64,000 nt of DNA from Agapanthus africanus (GCA_030015575.1 CM057344.1:184467044-184531043), one strand, 5' to 3'. Numbered from the stretch's first letter, positions 1-12,912 are shown. Program-made: numbers and translations. Notes: generated by a model from the letters alone, not told the origin.

Positions 1-165
1 CTCTCTCTTTATCTTTATCCCTTCCTGTGAGTGTGGGTGGAATTGTTACTTAGACTAGTGAGTCACACACATCTTATACCTTCCAAACTTGAAAAAAGGA
101 GTATATGAAAATACACACACACACATAAATATATACATATAACCAAGTATATATCAAAATACATA

Positions 166-430
166 TACCCGTATTCGTATCAAAATATGAATACGGTATT
201 CGTATTTTTATACGAATACCGTATTCGTATAAAAATACGAATACCCATATTCGTATTGAGATAAAAATAGCCGTATTCGTATAAAAATGCGAATACCCTA
301 TTCGTATTGAAATAAAAATACCCGTATTCGTATTAAGATACAAATACCCGTATTTATATAAATACTCATATTCATATAAATACCGTATTCGTGTCAAAAT
401 AAAAATACCGTATTTGTTTAAAAATACAAA
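166..430. repeat. AT-rich minisatellite of inverted-repeat units
   Basis: Imperfect tandem array of roughly 24-26 bp units built on CGTATTCGTATAAAAATACG. Each unit is close to its own reverse complement, so the array could fold into many short hairpins. A CA/TA microsatellite precedes it at about 110-165. An open frame that runs through the array is a by-product of the Tyr/Ile/Leu-rich repeat and is not a gene. The array may lie inside the long LTR of copia fragment F, whose outer edge I could not place. Apart from these repeats I see nothing in 1-545. Confidence 0.85.
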
Positions 431-544
431 TATAAAAAGAGAGATAATGAGAGATATATAATACTAGCTCACAATGATCCGGCTATCTTTCAAACCTGCC
501 AGTATTATCATAACGTCCCATTAAAGTACGTGCACTAAATACAT

Positions 545-1636
545 GTATTTAATCAAATCTGAGGGCGTTTCAAAATACGAACATACTACATCGTTTCGTT
601 TGAACCGGAAAACCCTCTGTGTGAGACTCTAAAGACTCGATAATACGCTGGTAATGAGTTTAACCACAAGCATGCCAGCGGCACTGTACGTAACAGCTAT
701 CCAGATAATTAACAAAATGACGGTTGATGAGCAAACTCTTCTGAACCCATACTGAGCCTGTAAGTAAAAATCTCCATACAGTCCAGTCTCTTCGTCTAAG
801 AGTATCGCATATCGGGTGTTGGGGTGGATAACGTCAGGCCCCTAATAACCCGATAAGTTGTGTCGGTGTCAAGCTTATTACCAAACCGAGAAACTACTGA
901 TCTACAATCAGTAAATCTCATCCGCCTTGGCCAGGGACTTATAGTGATGACCAACCGAACACAGCGCGATATCGACTTATTATACCGGGAGAGACAAATC
1001 CCCGACGATCGCTCACTACCTCCATATTGGCTCGAAACTGTAACCAACTAAAACCTATTTGCACGCCTCAGTAGAGCCGTGGTTGGGAAGTAATCTACAT
1101 ACAGTAAGAACTCACACGAGAAAAATGACGATCTTAGATCGACAATCTACCTGTACTTATTTCAACTGAGAACCACTATCTAACGATATGTATAATACCA
1201 TCTAGAAATTCTCGGTGAGTCCGTCCAGTGTACTCACCTCCAGTGAGCACCTATATATCAATGGCTAAAAGACCTTCCACCGCCCCTCATCGGGGTCTAG
1301 AAATGTATACACTAGTCTACTCTAGAATGTCGCTGCCCAGTCTCTATACTCCTATGACTAGGGACATTTAAGGATGTACTTATGGACTACCTAGCTCTCA
1401 CCAGTATGATATCCATCATAACTCTAGTAGCCAAGCAAAGATCCTGTGGGTTTTATCATTATGTATTAACGACACGTAATAACCTGTAAAATGTATACAC
1501 ATCAATGATAAAGACAAACCAGATAGTAAACTATCATTTCGAGTAAGACTGTTTTAACCTGTATAGGTCCTCCTTCAATTATCACAATTGCCTACTTTCG
1601 ATTACAATAATTGCATTGAGAGCACTATAGCCAACA
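545..1636 (-). repeat. Ty1/copia element F, LTR (3' LTR, outer edge not placed)
   Basis: This LTR ends on the right with ATAGCCAACA, that is TGTTGGCTAT in element sense. About 1.05 kb aligns with the last part of the solo LTR at 2593-4775 and, in reverse complement, with the LTR at 47490-49703. The shared landmarks are the TTTCGTTTGA, AGACTCTAAAGAC and GTACAGTCC-type stretches. It is clearly more diverged than the other two. The left limit is where I stop seeing similarity; the real LTR probably extends further left. Confidence 0.7.
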
Positions 1637-1786
1637 ATCTCCCACTTGCATTTAAGGTCAATTATTGCGGAATCGCATACCCACAGCTCGTGTGCTACTG
1701 AATACCCAAATTCACTACTAAAAGATTGTGTGTTCGAGAAATAGCCTTAGTGAGTGGATTTGCTACAATTCTTCTAACTTTCTTTC
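1637..1786 (-). pseudogene. Ty1/copia element F, end of pol (RNase H tail) and polypurine tract
   Basis: Directly inside the F LTR, the minus strand carries the purine tract AAATGCAAGTGGGAGAT, which is typical of plant copia elements. Before it lies a short coding remnant reading RRIVANPLTKAI. That resembles the ADPLTK-type ending of copia RNase H and is the main reason for calling F Ty1/copia. The remnant stops at 1786, where the LTR of element E begins. Fossil fragment; most of the element is not in the window. Confidence 0.6.
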
Positions 1787-2592
1787 TGTCACGACCCGGA
1801 AAAAGGCACGTGACTGGCACTTGAATCATGTGAAATCTATAGGACCCCACCTAATTCAAGTAAGCCAAAGCCCAGAAATCTAAACGTTTTTAGGGAAATA
1901 ATAGAGGTGAAGTTTTTAAATTAAAGGTATAATGAAATCGAGTTTTCCTTTAAAATGCATAGGTAATGATATATGAAAATGCAAGTGGATTATACTATAG
2001 TTGAAAATATTTTTCGTCTTTAAAAAATTTGGGCAGCACCTTTCCTGTATATTTTGATCCAAAACCACATATAAGAAATATATATATAAGCATCCCCAAG
2101 CGGGAGCTAGCTCTTCGCCAATCGGCGGAATCACAACCACGAAATAAACATATATATGACGCCCTACGATGAAGATAAAACACAGAAAGAATAAATAAGG
2201 CAAGACATCATCATCTCAAAGAAGCGAACATACACCCATCGCACTAAGTCTCGCAAATACAAGTCTGACTAGGTCTATCAATATACAAATTCTAGTTTCT
2301 GACTGATGGAGTTTATCCAGATACAATAGAATATAAAGGGTACAAAAGTGGTCACGATCCAGCGTGCGTCCCACCTACCAAAGCAAAACACCCAAAGGAA
2401 CTGTGTGCCAGCAATGCCACTACTGATCCAAGCGGTCAAACCTGCAAGAAAGCTGTGGCACAACGTGGGTGAGTTGCCAACTCGTGAGTAGAAAATATCA
2501 GCAGGTAGAAATCGAATATACAGTGACTCCTAGGTCATACTGTAACATGAAGGTAATATTATGATCTCTAGGGTGACCATGTATGCATATAT
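1787..2592 (-). repeat. E 3' LTR, segment 1 (R/U5 side)
   Basis: Begins TGTCACGACCCGG on the plus strand, the end of the LTR in element sense. It aligns closely with 46024-46830, the other LTR of the same element, until the solo LTR interrupts it. It carries the conserved 20-mer GGGTGAGTTGCCAACTCGTG at 2467-2486 and the GAGCTAGCTC palindrome near 2105, both shared with A and G. Confidence 0.88.
2316..2345 (-). promoter_or_regulatory. Putative TATA region of E LTR
   Basis: On the minus strand this reads CCCTTTATATTCTATTGTAT. The homologous place in G (about 55949-55968) reads CCTTATATATTCTTTGTATC. Both lie roughly 500-550 bp before the LTR end, a sensible R+U5 length, and about 130 bp after the conserved GAGTTGCCAACTC island. 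Promoter function is inferred from conservation and position only. Confidence 0.4.
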
Positions 2593-4775
2593 TGAAAGTA
2601 TGCCTTAGCACCACTACTAGGTTTTTAGAAGCATCAAGTATACATTAAAAAATCTAGTGTGCTATTGCATGCTATCCTAGAATCGAACTAGAGAATTAGG
2701 GTTTTTAAACTAGTAAACAAGTTTTACACTAAGTGAATAAGGAATACAAGCTTTGTAGACCGGTCCTTCACTTCTAAAGCTCCAAGTAGTGGCCCTTCAG
2801 CTCCAAGTGATGGTCCTCCGAACTCTTCTTAGGCTTCACCAGGCAAAAGGAACAACCTTGCTTAAGGATCTTCGAGACCGAAGATGATCTACCTTGAGGA
2901 ATCTCTAACTCAAGCTACCTCTTCACTAATTGAGGAATTAGTGAAGTAAACAACCTATACAAAATGGCTAGTTTGGTATAGATTGATGAAGTAGGAATTT
3001 TGCTCACTTTAGAATTATTTTTCTCTTTTTCTTTTCTCACCTCACTCAAAGCTAAAGAGAAAAGAAGGAGATGAAGAAGATCTACTAATGTGAACCATGG
3101 GTGAAAAAATATCTCAAGAGATATTAGTAGAGAGTTAACCATGGCTAAAGATAATGGTTGGGTTAAAAATATCTATAGTAAAATAAAATTAGAGGACTAA
3201 GTCAAGGCTTCTACATGCTTCCACAAGCATCTTAAGCCATGGCATTTTCCACCTAATTTTGGTTTATCCCTAAATAATTAAATCACCCAAATTATCTTTA
3301 GTTTGGTGTGAATCTCATATACCCATGTCCAATGTATCATCTAGCATGACACAATAGTAAATACATTAATATATATCTCATATATATTTAAATGTATTTG
3401 TAGAAAAGAAACTCTTAAGTGAGCTAATATTAGTTAATATATATATATTAATATATCAAATATATAATTATATATCAAATTATTAAATCAACATTTGATT
3501 TAATAATCTGGCTATATCATATATAACCGACTAATATCATTTATATGCATATCAAATATACATATAACTAATTATTGAATTAACACTTGATTTAATAATC
3601 CGGTTATATCACATATAACCTATATCGCGAGATTAGAATACTGTATCATATATACGTATTAATCTCGGTCCCGCACATATCATATATGTGCCCTACTTCG
3701 TTTCGTTTGAGCTAGGAAACCTCTGTGTACGACTCTAAAGACACATCAATATGCCAGCAGTAGGTGATGATCACATCAGTCACACACATGCCGTTAGCGG
3801 TACTGGCTGGACGTAATGGCTACCCAGGTATTGAGCGATCAGAAGATCAACAAGCAAGCTTATCCAAACTCCCGTGAATCTTGTAAGTAACACTACCGTA
3901 CAGTCCGGTCTTTTCGTCTGATATGTCGCATATCGAGTCTGGAGGTGGTAAACGTCAGACCACAATAACTGTATAAGTCATGCCAATGTGAGGCTCATAA
4001 CGGGTTGAGAAACTACTGATAATACTTACCAGTAAATCTCATCATCAGCCCTGTCCAGGGACTTCCTGTTATAGCCAATCGAGCATAGCACAAAATCAAC
4101 TCCCAATATCGGGAGAGATGAAACCCCTCCTATCGCTCATTGCCTCCATGTGACTCGGGACTATACCCAAAATCCACATATTTGCATGACTCCTTTGAGC
4201 CGTGGTAGGAGGAAATCAAAGCATAATGGAAACCACCCAAGACTCTATGATGATCTCGGGTCTACAGACTAACATGTGCCAGTGTCACCAGAGAACTGCT
4301 ATCTGACGATAGGTATAATACCATCCAGGAGGTCTCGGCGAGTCCTGTTCGGTGTACCCATTCTCCAATGAGCACCTGTGTACAATATTTGATGTCAAAC
4401 ACCAATGGATGTGGGATCATCCATCGCCCCATACAGGGTCAAGAAACGTACACACCAGTCTACTCTGGAATATCAATGCCTTGTCTCGATACTCCCTCGA
4501 CTAGGAACAATTAAAGGATGTACTTGTGGACTACCCTGGCACCACTAGTATGATCTGCATCATAGTCCTGGTAGTCAAGCTAACATCCTAAGGGCTTTAT
4601 CAACATGTATCAGTGAGAGACAGTATAGTAATACTAGTATACATGTTAAGATAAAGAGCAACTAGATAGCATACTATCATGTCGAGCAAGAAAGTCCTTT
4701 CTATATTGTCCAAGCATCCACTATAATATATAATCATGTACAATAATGGCCTTTAGGGCATACATATAACTAACA
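2593..4775 (-). mobile_element. Solo LTR of the D family (Ty1/copia-like)
   Basis: A lone 2.18 kb LTR, TG at 2593 and CA at 4775, flanked by the 5 bp duplication TATAT (2588-2592 and 4776-4780). It is homologous in reverse complement to the LTR at 47490-49703, and both start TGTTAGTTATA in element sense. The undisturbed site can be seen in the other E LTR near 46826-46836, which reads GCATATATGTC; this proves the insertion and its exact edges. No internal region is present. The usual origin is recombination between the two LTRs of a full element, so E must predate it. It is well diverged from the 47490 copy, so the two represent different insertions or subfamilies. Confidence 0.93.
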
Positions 4776-4780
4776 TATAT

Positions 4781-6310
4781 GTCTACAATTGAGTCAATGC
4801 AAATGACATATATAAATAAACATTCGAAATCATATGCATGTATGCATGTGGATATCATTCATGTGTGTCCATCAACGACACAATCAATATCATAGAACCT
4901 GAGTGTCCAATATCGACACTCGAATCATAATGAAAACATATGGCTGTATGTATGAGGATATCAACCAACATGTGTCCATTAATGACACATCAAAATCATG
5001 GAACCTGAGTGTCCAACATCGACACTCGAAACATTATGAAACCCGTGTCCAGCATCGACACGTAAATCCTCATATCTCGGGCTTCGTCAATCCGAATCGG
5101 CATATGGGATTCGTCAGTCTGGATCGGCCCATATCCATCTCACGACTCCAGTCGGTATCCTCCGGATAACCGCCGGGTCCAAACTATCTCCGGTACGTAG
5201 TGCTCCTCAGGCTCAACATCATCCCCACGATCTTCTTGCCCCAGGGCACTTTACGGGGTCCACCATGTATCCGCAAATGGTTCGTCCAACTCCTCGAATC
5301 GCGTCTCGAAAACAATCTCAGAACCGAGAAAACTCATGGTGGATTCCTCGAAAACACATCACGAGAAACCACGTTTTAAAAACAATTTATAATTTCCTTT
5401 GAAATATATCCGCGGTTCTCAAATCCAGAAATCTCATGAAAACAACATCTTAATGCATATAACCATAAGTACGATGTATGCAAACATGGAACAGTAATAT
5501 GAGCATATCAAGTATATCATGCAAGCATATCAAGTGATAGTACTGAACAATGAATGTACTTTACGGTTATGAATAATATCATGATATGGAAGTTCTACTG
5601 TGCAAGTGGCATGTCAATTACTGATGATGAATGTGTGTGAGCCGGCAAATCTGTGTAACTGTAACGTGCGCATCATCGATAATTGTGCAGGTGTACTAGC
5701 AGACGATATCATAACAACTAATGAAAGAGCATGTATATATATATATAAAATGCAATGAGGGTAAAATGAACGTAGCAGAAAGGTAAATAGTAACGCAACA
5801 AGCTAGGATATACCTCGATATACGAGCCACACAATATCGTATCTAAAATAGCACGAATCTTTATTTTTTTTTTGAAAAGTAGGGACTACGGTGTTTTTAA
5901 AGAAAAACAATACGTTTGAAATCCGTAGCGTCTCTCGGTTTATCCTTTGAAATGTACACGATTCGTTAGTTTGAAAAATAGGTATGACTCGAACCCTATT
6001 CTAATCATCTACTTAAATAATTAAAAGACTAAAAGGCTAAACTAATCCCGAGTCAAAAGTACGGATCATTCATCTTATATACAATGCGTACGGTATAGTC
6101 CGTCATACGGCCTCCTCAAAATCGAGGGTACGGGTCAAATATCATATATCATAATTCGTACGGTATGATCCGTCGTACGATATCATAAACAAGGGTACGG
6201 ATCTAAGGTCACGTACAATATATCACTCTTTATTCTCATATAAATATATAAATATATATATATATATGTATGTATGTATGTATAAATGTACACTTATAAC
6301 TCAAGTCAAA
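4781..6310 (-). repeat. E 3' LTR, segment 2
   Basis: Resumes E's LTR after the solo LTR. Its first part aligns with 46835-47279, including GTGTCCAACATCGACACTCG and the CCGGATAACCGCCGGGTCC stretch. Its later part aligns with the equivalent zone of A's LTRs around 8030-9250, including GTGTGAGCCGGCAA and GCATCATCGATAAT. It ends at 6310, where chromovirus B begins. A TA/TG microsatellite sits at about 6245-6285. Confidence 0.85.
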
Positions 6311-6939
6311 TGTCAAGCCCCGCTTCCCGGTGTACGGGCATGGGGACGCGTCTGGGCCCGCTACGTATTTACTTAGAAGTAAACACGCTAAGCGTATCTA
6401 AGCAATATAAAGTAAAATGTACACAAGAGACAGGAATATAAATGAGCAGCAACTTTATTTATTAAACATTCTTTTACAGGTACAACCGGAAATGTAAATA
6501 CATGAATAGAAAGCAATGTCTAAACAATAGCATAACTGAAATGAAATGTATATGCAAGTATCTAAAGCTCGGGGTTAAAGGCTAACTGCTCCAAGTCTTC
6601 AATACTGGGCTCGATCTCCAGTGAGTCCGATCCACCTGACAACATTCCAAAGAAAGAAGAAAATGAATGTCGTCAGCGAACAATCGCTCGGTATGTCCTA
6701 AAGAAGAGAATAACTAGTAAAGTTTGATTATAATGTTAACGCAGTTGTTTGTATTTTGGTACAGAATATGCCTGTGTATACGAGAGGAGTCCCACTATCC
6801 GGAGACTAAGGTATACGGAGCACAAGGAACCATTCTGCCACAGTACAACGACAATAGATATTCAGGTTAGGTGTATTAAAGTAACCGACTCGTGCCACTT
6901 ATAACACATTCTGTATCGGTCTACCACATTACACCGTAA
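6311..6939 (-). repeat. B 3' LTR, segment 1
   Basis: Begins TGTCAAGCCCCGCTTCCCGG. It matches 26466-26515 plus 38132-38720, the other LTR of B, which pins the LTR edge. It ends with CGTAA (6935-6939), the duplication made by insertion of element A. Confidence 0.92.
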
Positions 6940-7214
6940 TGTCACGACCCGAAATAGCTCATGACTGGCCCTTGAATCATATGAAGTCTATAGGATCCCA
7001 TCTAATCCAAGTAAGCCAAAGCCCAGAAATCTAAAACCATTTTTAAATAATAAATGAAGGAAAAATAGTTTAAGAAGCGAAGAAAAACATGTTTTAAAAT
7101 CAAGTTTTTTAAATAAGTAAGCCGAATGTGCATTTAAAAAAAAGTATAGTCTTTTCTGAAGATTTCGGCAGAGTTCCCTTTGTAAATACTGGTCTCGAAC
7201 AGGGTACAACAAGG

Positions 7215-7258
<44 letters not shown>

Positions 7259-10200
7259 ATGATAAAAGGCATCCCCAAGCGGAAGCTAGCTCTTCGTCAA
7301 TCGACGGACACAACCACGCAAGCAATAATAATATACAACGCCGAAGGGCGAGGATCAAAACTCAAAAGAGAACTCAAAAAGCATGAAAACCGTAATACCA
7401 CAATGCGCGACTCTAAGGTCGAAATAATACATAACTGGTTTTCTAAGTCTGAAACAATATATAAGTTTTGGTTGATGGAATTTCTAGATACAATGAATAA
7501 TACAAGTACAATGGTGGTTCTGATGCAAAAGAACCCACCTACCAAAGAAAGTCACCCGTAATGGAAGCAATGTGCCAGAAAAGTCACAATGAAACCTGTG
7601 CGGCAAAACCTGCAAGAACTGTGGCAAAACGGGGGTGAGTTGCCAACTCGTGCATAGAAAATATCTACAAGCAAAAATCGTATGTATGACTCATCCTAGG
7701 TCAATACGATCAGATATATATAAACCTCATATAAATAAGTCTGAAGCATGCAAAAGTGGAAATATAACCTCTATACATGCGTGTAGTGCCAAGTGCTCGT
7801 GCCAGTGCCTCAGGTAATAACATATCATAAATATGAGGTATGATCAATGTAATCAAATATGTATGTATGTGGATCCCGTCCACTCGTCAGCCAATAACAA
7901 TAACCATCATGTATGTAAATATCATAAAGCATATGCATGGAAATATGAGGATATAAACCATCTGTGTCCCTCGCGACACGTCAAAATCATGGAACCGGAG
8001 TGTCCACAATCGACACTCGAAAACATCATGAAAGCTGTGCCCAGCATCGGCACGTAAATCCTCATATATCGGGCTCCGTCAGTCCGGATCAGCCCACGGG
8101 CTCCGTCTGCGGAATCATCCCTCGGCCCCAGCAGTACGCCTATATCCATCTAATGACTATGGTCAGTATCCTTCGGATAACCTCCAGGTCCAACCAATCA
8201 CCGGTAGGTACTCGCCAGCCTGCCAGGCTCATCGTCTGCTCCATGAAAAACATTTCTAGCCCCGGGGAATCATACCGGGTCCACCATGTACCCGCAATCG
8301 GCCTCATCCGCCTCCTCGGATCGGGTTTCACATGTCGCTCTCAGCACCGAGAAAACACATGGTGGACGCACTGAAATATCATATCAAGGGTAACCGGGTT
8401 TTTAAAACAATTACATATTCTCCTTTGAAATACCCACGGTTCCCAAATCCAGAAATATCACGAAAACAACATATCTCAATGCGTATAATCAGAAAGCATG
8501 ATGTATGCGACATGTAAAAGAAATGCAAGCATATCAGTATGTCATGCAAGACGGAATAGTAATATGCACGTATTTATGGAAGACCGCTTCTTTAAAATGA
8601 ATCAGCTTTAAAAGGTATCTTGCGGTTCCCAAATCTCTAATCAAGCCAGAATCATCAATGTATGTGCAAATACGTATGCATGCACGTATGGTGTACAAAA
8701 GGAATACACAGTATATAGGTACACAAGTATGCCATGCAAGGGTCATATCCTGAATGCAACAGTACTACAGTATAGTGACATGGCAATTATCGATGATGAA
8801 GTGTGTGAGCCGGCAAGCAGTGTACGTGGAACATACGCATCATCGATAATGGTGCTGGTGTCCTAACATCATGGTTGTAATATAGCAATAAACACAAGCA
8901 ATGCAATGCAAATAGCAAGAAAAAGCGGAATCGAATAATCAACGCAACAGTGAAGAATCTACATCACTAATTATAGCATGCAGCTTTGCCATTTGAAATA
9001 AGACGAATCGGGGTTTTTGGTAAAATAAGGGCTATGGTGTTTTAAGAAAAGATGCGTCGTTTGGAAATATCCGTAGAATCCCTTTTTGCCTATCTTTAAA
9101 ATAACCCCGATTCGTTAGTTTTGAAATAGGTATGATTCGGGTCTGGCCTAATGTCTACTAAGTAATCTACAGACCTAACTAACAGGCTAAACAGGAGGGG
9201 TACGGAAACCACCTACATCTGAGTCTATATATATATAAATATAATAGTCAGTGATCCCGCCTCAATACGATACATTATACATCATATAATATCCTCGAGT
9301 CTTGAGTGCGGATCTATCATCAATAAATAGCTCGTACGTAAATCCGTCGTACGGCATCCGAAATCTGGGTACGGGTCAATATCACGGTCAGCTCATCAAT
9401 TATCTGGTATCCTTATCATCATCTCTCATGATCTGGGGTACTGATCTAAGTCTAGTACAATCGATACCATCTACACAAATATAAGCGTGTGTGTAAAACA
9501 CACGTCTAGAGGCCCGCTAAAATCTCGTATCGTATCCCAAATACGAATCACATTGTATCGCCGATCTCACGGCACCATGCCCAAACTCATCGACTCATCT
9601 CCAGTGTCATACTCTATCCTCATCATCAAGATGTAGGTATAGCAATAAGCATGTGTGTGCGTGTGGGTGTAAACCTGTTCTAGGGTTCGCAACTAGGAAA
9701 TACACTAGTTCACTTCTAACCCTAATCTATCCATTGTACACCTAACACATCTATGATCTCCATGTCACGCAATAAGCTATCATATATATATATATTTATA
9801 TATATATATATATATATAATATATGCATATGTATAGTATACCAACTTCGGACTGCGGGGGTGCTATACGCCATCCACCCGACTTCCCCCGTAGATATAAT
9901 CTACTCACCTTGTATCTTGCGTGTCGGTGTCAATATTGCCACCATCATCTTCATCGCCTCGGATCACCGTGGGGGTACCTACATATCATACGTATCGCAT
10001 CGCATTAAAACCAAATCGCAACTAAAACGACACGCGAAAACCAACACGATACGCTAAAAGGCCTATAGGTTAGAACCTGTGGGTACGCCTTTAAAACCAT
10101 CGAACAATCCTCGATATCGTCGTATAAACGCCAAGTATTCGAGGTTAAACACAGATACCCAATTACAGAATTCAAAATACGAAATACAGAAACATGAATC

Positions 10201-11409
10201 AAAACAGCAACTTAAGAAAAGGGTCCCAGATTTCACCCTAGGTCAAATTGGACAATTTTGCACATGCCAGGGGTCTAATCTACTCATAAGGGGGCACCAA
10301 AACCAAAACAAGCCAATTTGATGGGGTCCAGGCCGCAATTTGCGGCCAATTGGAATATATCTGCGGCTGGGACTGGGAGTTAGGGGCTAGGGTCTTGGTG
10401 GTGGATTCCTGGGTGCTTGCACATATCCCTATCCAACCAAAATAATTTTCAGAGTCTCGGGTTGATAGCAGATTCAATATAACCTTCACAGATTGCACAA
10501 AACTTCCGATATTGGTTTCTAAATCCGTATTTCGGGTTTCAAGTCTCAGGTTTGGGGCTCAAATCTAGCACTAAGGTGTGTGTATGGCCTCTACTGAGCT
10601 CAATTTCACAGAAAAACCCAAAATTCCCTCAAACCCTAACTAGGTTTTCCTTAAGTCCACCAAATCAAACAATATCGGTTCTAAACTAGCATAGGGGTGT
10701 AAGTAATACTAAAACTAAGCTAATGATCCAAAAAAATAGCTCATTTGGCAACTCAAGAATTTTCTTGAGTTGCCCCTAGTGGCCAAAATCCTTGCTTTCT
10801 TAGTCCAATGTGTTTGTCTCGAGCTTGTGCACCTTTTTAGTAAAAAGGGAGTGGGGTTTTGGAGTTGATTTCATGGTGTTTGAGGGTCTTAAAGAGGGGA
10901 GGGAAAAGAGGCAGCTGCAACAGCAGGAAGAGAGGAAGGGGGAGAGAAAATGAATGGGATAATGGCTCAAGACTAGGTCAAGGTAAATCCTCACCTACTC
11001 TTTCTCTCTCTTACCATGCTTCATATAATATTCCTTTCTCTTTTTCTTTTCTTTTCTTTTCTTTTTCCCTCTAAATCCTTCTCACATAAATAGTAACCCA
11101 AAACAACCATGGTAGAAATGCACAAGTGTAATTAAAAAATGATATGTGCATATTTTGCACAAAAATGCCAAAAATCCGATTAGCGATTTTTAATCGCGAT
11201 TAACACTAAATTAGTGTCAAACTAATTATAAAAACTTTAAAATCGCATAATTCCATAAAATACCCTATTTTAGACTTTTCCATAATTTTTCCAAAATTTT
11301 ACCCATTTATCGGTATTTAATTATACTGAAATATTAAAATATTCCTTAAAATAATATTAAATTATAAAAATTCCCAAAAATAATATTTTATTTTTTTTGA
11401 AATGTTACA
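6940..11409 (-). repeat. A 3' LTR
   Basis: Aligned along its length with 15085-19584. Plus-strand landmarks are TGTCACGACCCGAAATAGC at the left edge and GAAATGTTACA at the right edge. It holds an (AT)n run at 7217-7255, the conserved R/U5 block at 7162-7192, the conserved 20-mer at 7633-7652, and a TTTTC pentamer run near 11039-11065. Small open frames inside it recur in the other LTR and look like chance frames. Confidence 0.93.
7162..7192 (-). promoter_or_regulatory. Conserved R/U5 block (A 3' LTR)
   Basis: On the minus strand CCAGTATTTACAAAGG is followed by a purine-rich link and ACTCTGCCGAAAT. The same 31 bp occur with two changes in the coding element G (56246-56276) and in A's other LTR (15307-15337). 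Such conservation within otherwise diverged LTRs suggests a signal used in transcription, packaging or reverse transcription. The exact role is not known. Confidence 0.5.
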
Positions 11410-11424
11410 ATCTTCCCCCCTTAA
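11410..11424 (-). other. A polypurine tract
   Basis: On the minus strand CTTTAAGGGGGGAAGAT abuts the start of the 3' LTR (TGTAAC). Element G has nearly the same tract, TTTAAGGGGGGAAGAT, at 61437-61452. The tract marks where plus-strand DNA synthesis starts. Confidence 0.9.
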
Positions 11425-12060
11425 AGAAATTCGGTCCCCGAATTTAAATTTAAATCCCCAAATTCTAAAACATTTCAGTAAAAGTCCAAGTCGTCGGAGC
11501 TCCGAAATCACCAATACATAAAACGCATCGTAGCGCAATGCATGCGCATGAGAAATGAGCAGATAACTCAAAATCGAAACTCCGTCAAGCATCCCGCAAT
11601 CATCGGAGTCATGGTAAAGACACAAATGTCAAAACCAAAATAAAACCAATATGATATACATCAAAATTATATATGTAAATATCAAATCTATACATATACA
11701 TAGCTGAAGTAAATGTATGCCAAATCCTTTTAAGTCGCTGTGCGATGCGCATTACACTGCACAGTGGCGGACTTCTTTCATAAGAAATTAACTATATACG
11801 TATATATATGTTTTGTTTAATATGTACGTTCCGCTGAAAAAAATTTAGAAGGGTTCCCTTATTTAAACGTTTCGTGTCATATCGGACACGTAGGCAAATA
11901 CTGAGACTATGGCTCGCTTTTTGGAAATCTCTTTGATAACTATCAATGCATGTAGAATATATCCAGGTACTGTCCTCTGACTAGTCCTGCTTAGTACGAA
12001 AACACATAGCAAACCTCATAAAAAATGTACTGCTCCATAAGGAATAAATCCCAAAAATGT
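11425..12060 (-). other. A internal region, PPT-proximal part, no gene seen
   Basis: AT-rich DNA with no long frame on either strand. The first bases (minus strand ...ATTCGGGGACCGAATTT) correspond to the end of G's internal region (ATTCGGGGAGCAAATTTC at about 61419-61437), so this side derives from the same ancestor. The matching part of E is 42863-43500. Confidence 0.6.
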
Positions 12061-12099
12061 ATATAACAATACCCTGTGTGTCTGGTGCGTACGGAAATC

Positions 12100-12912
12100 A
12101 AAATCTATATATGTGCCATACAGGTGCATAAAAACAACATCTAGGTGCAACGGGTGTACCCGAAACATCTGTCATAGGCAACGTGTGTGCCTGGCAGCAA
12201 ACTCAAGTGCATCTGACATGCACGAAGAATCCCGATTTAGTGCATCTGGTGTGCACCAAAATCGTATCTCAAAACAAGCTCCCAACATGTGCGAAACTCC
12301 AAATCGGTGCATCCATCATGCACGAATAAAAGCTAAATCCTGCGCACTCAACATGCACGAAATCACGAAATCCAATAGCAAGCGTCGAACATGCACAAGT
12401 CCAAATCAAATGCACGGAGTGCAAGAAATCAACATCAATATCAGAATCAAAATCGACATATATAATGATATCAAATCGAAGTCAGGTGCAACCGTAGTGC
12501 ACAAATATAAATCCGGTGCAACAAAGGCACGAAATATAAATCTGGTGCGATAAACGCAAGAAACATCAAACTGGTGCGATAAACGCAAGAAATATCAAAC
12601 AGGTGCGATAAACGTACGAAGTATCGAACTGGTGCATCCCATGCACAAATACCAGCAATAACTCAAATGCGAAAGCAGCAACACCAAGTGTGCCCAAGTG
12701 TAAAGAAAATCATAAACGTGTGCAACTGCGTGCACCAAAACACATATCAATGCACTACAAGCACATATAAGCTATATCGAGTGCAAAAATCAAATCGTGT
12801 GCGTAACATATGCACAACATCAAATCAACCGTATGAAATCCATGAAGTCATAAGCAGGTGCAGCCAAGGCACGAAAACGATATCAGGTGCAAGAAAACAA
12901 ATACCATGAAAC
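12100..12912 (-). repeat. TGCAC hairpin minisatellite of element A
   Basis: About twenty degenerate units of 30-45 bp. Each has a GTGCA half and a TGCAC half around a short spacer, for example GTGCATCTGGTGTGCAC, so each unit is a small inverted repeat. Units are separated by AAAATC-like links. A homologous array lies in element E at 43500-44280. Nothing like it is seen in coding elements G or B. It occupies the place where pol would be expected. Confidence 0.8.

Noticed and set aside
74-397. 107-codon frame rich in Tyr, Ile and Leu
   Set aside because: It simply translates the AT-rich minisatellite; periodic composition, no domain.
7964-8374. 136-codon frames at 7964-8374 and 16133-16543
   Set aside because: They are the same LTR segment of element A in its two copies, antisense to the element, without a recognisable product.
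12113-12553. 146-codon frame in the TGCAC array
   Set aside because: Product of the repeat array; composition follows the repeat unit.
12100-12912. CRISPR-like array
   Set aside because: Units are degenerate, spacers are not unique fixed-length pieces, and the setting is a plant retroelement.
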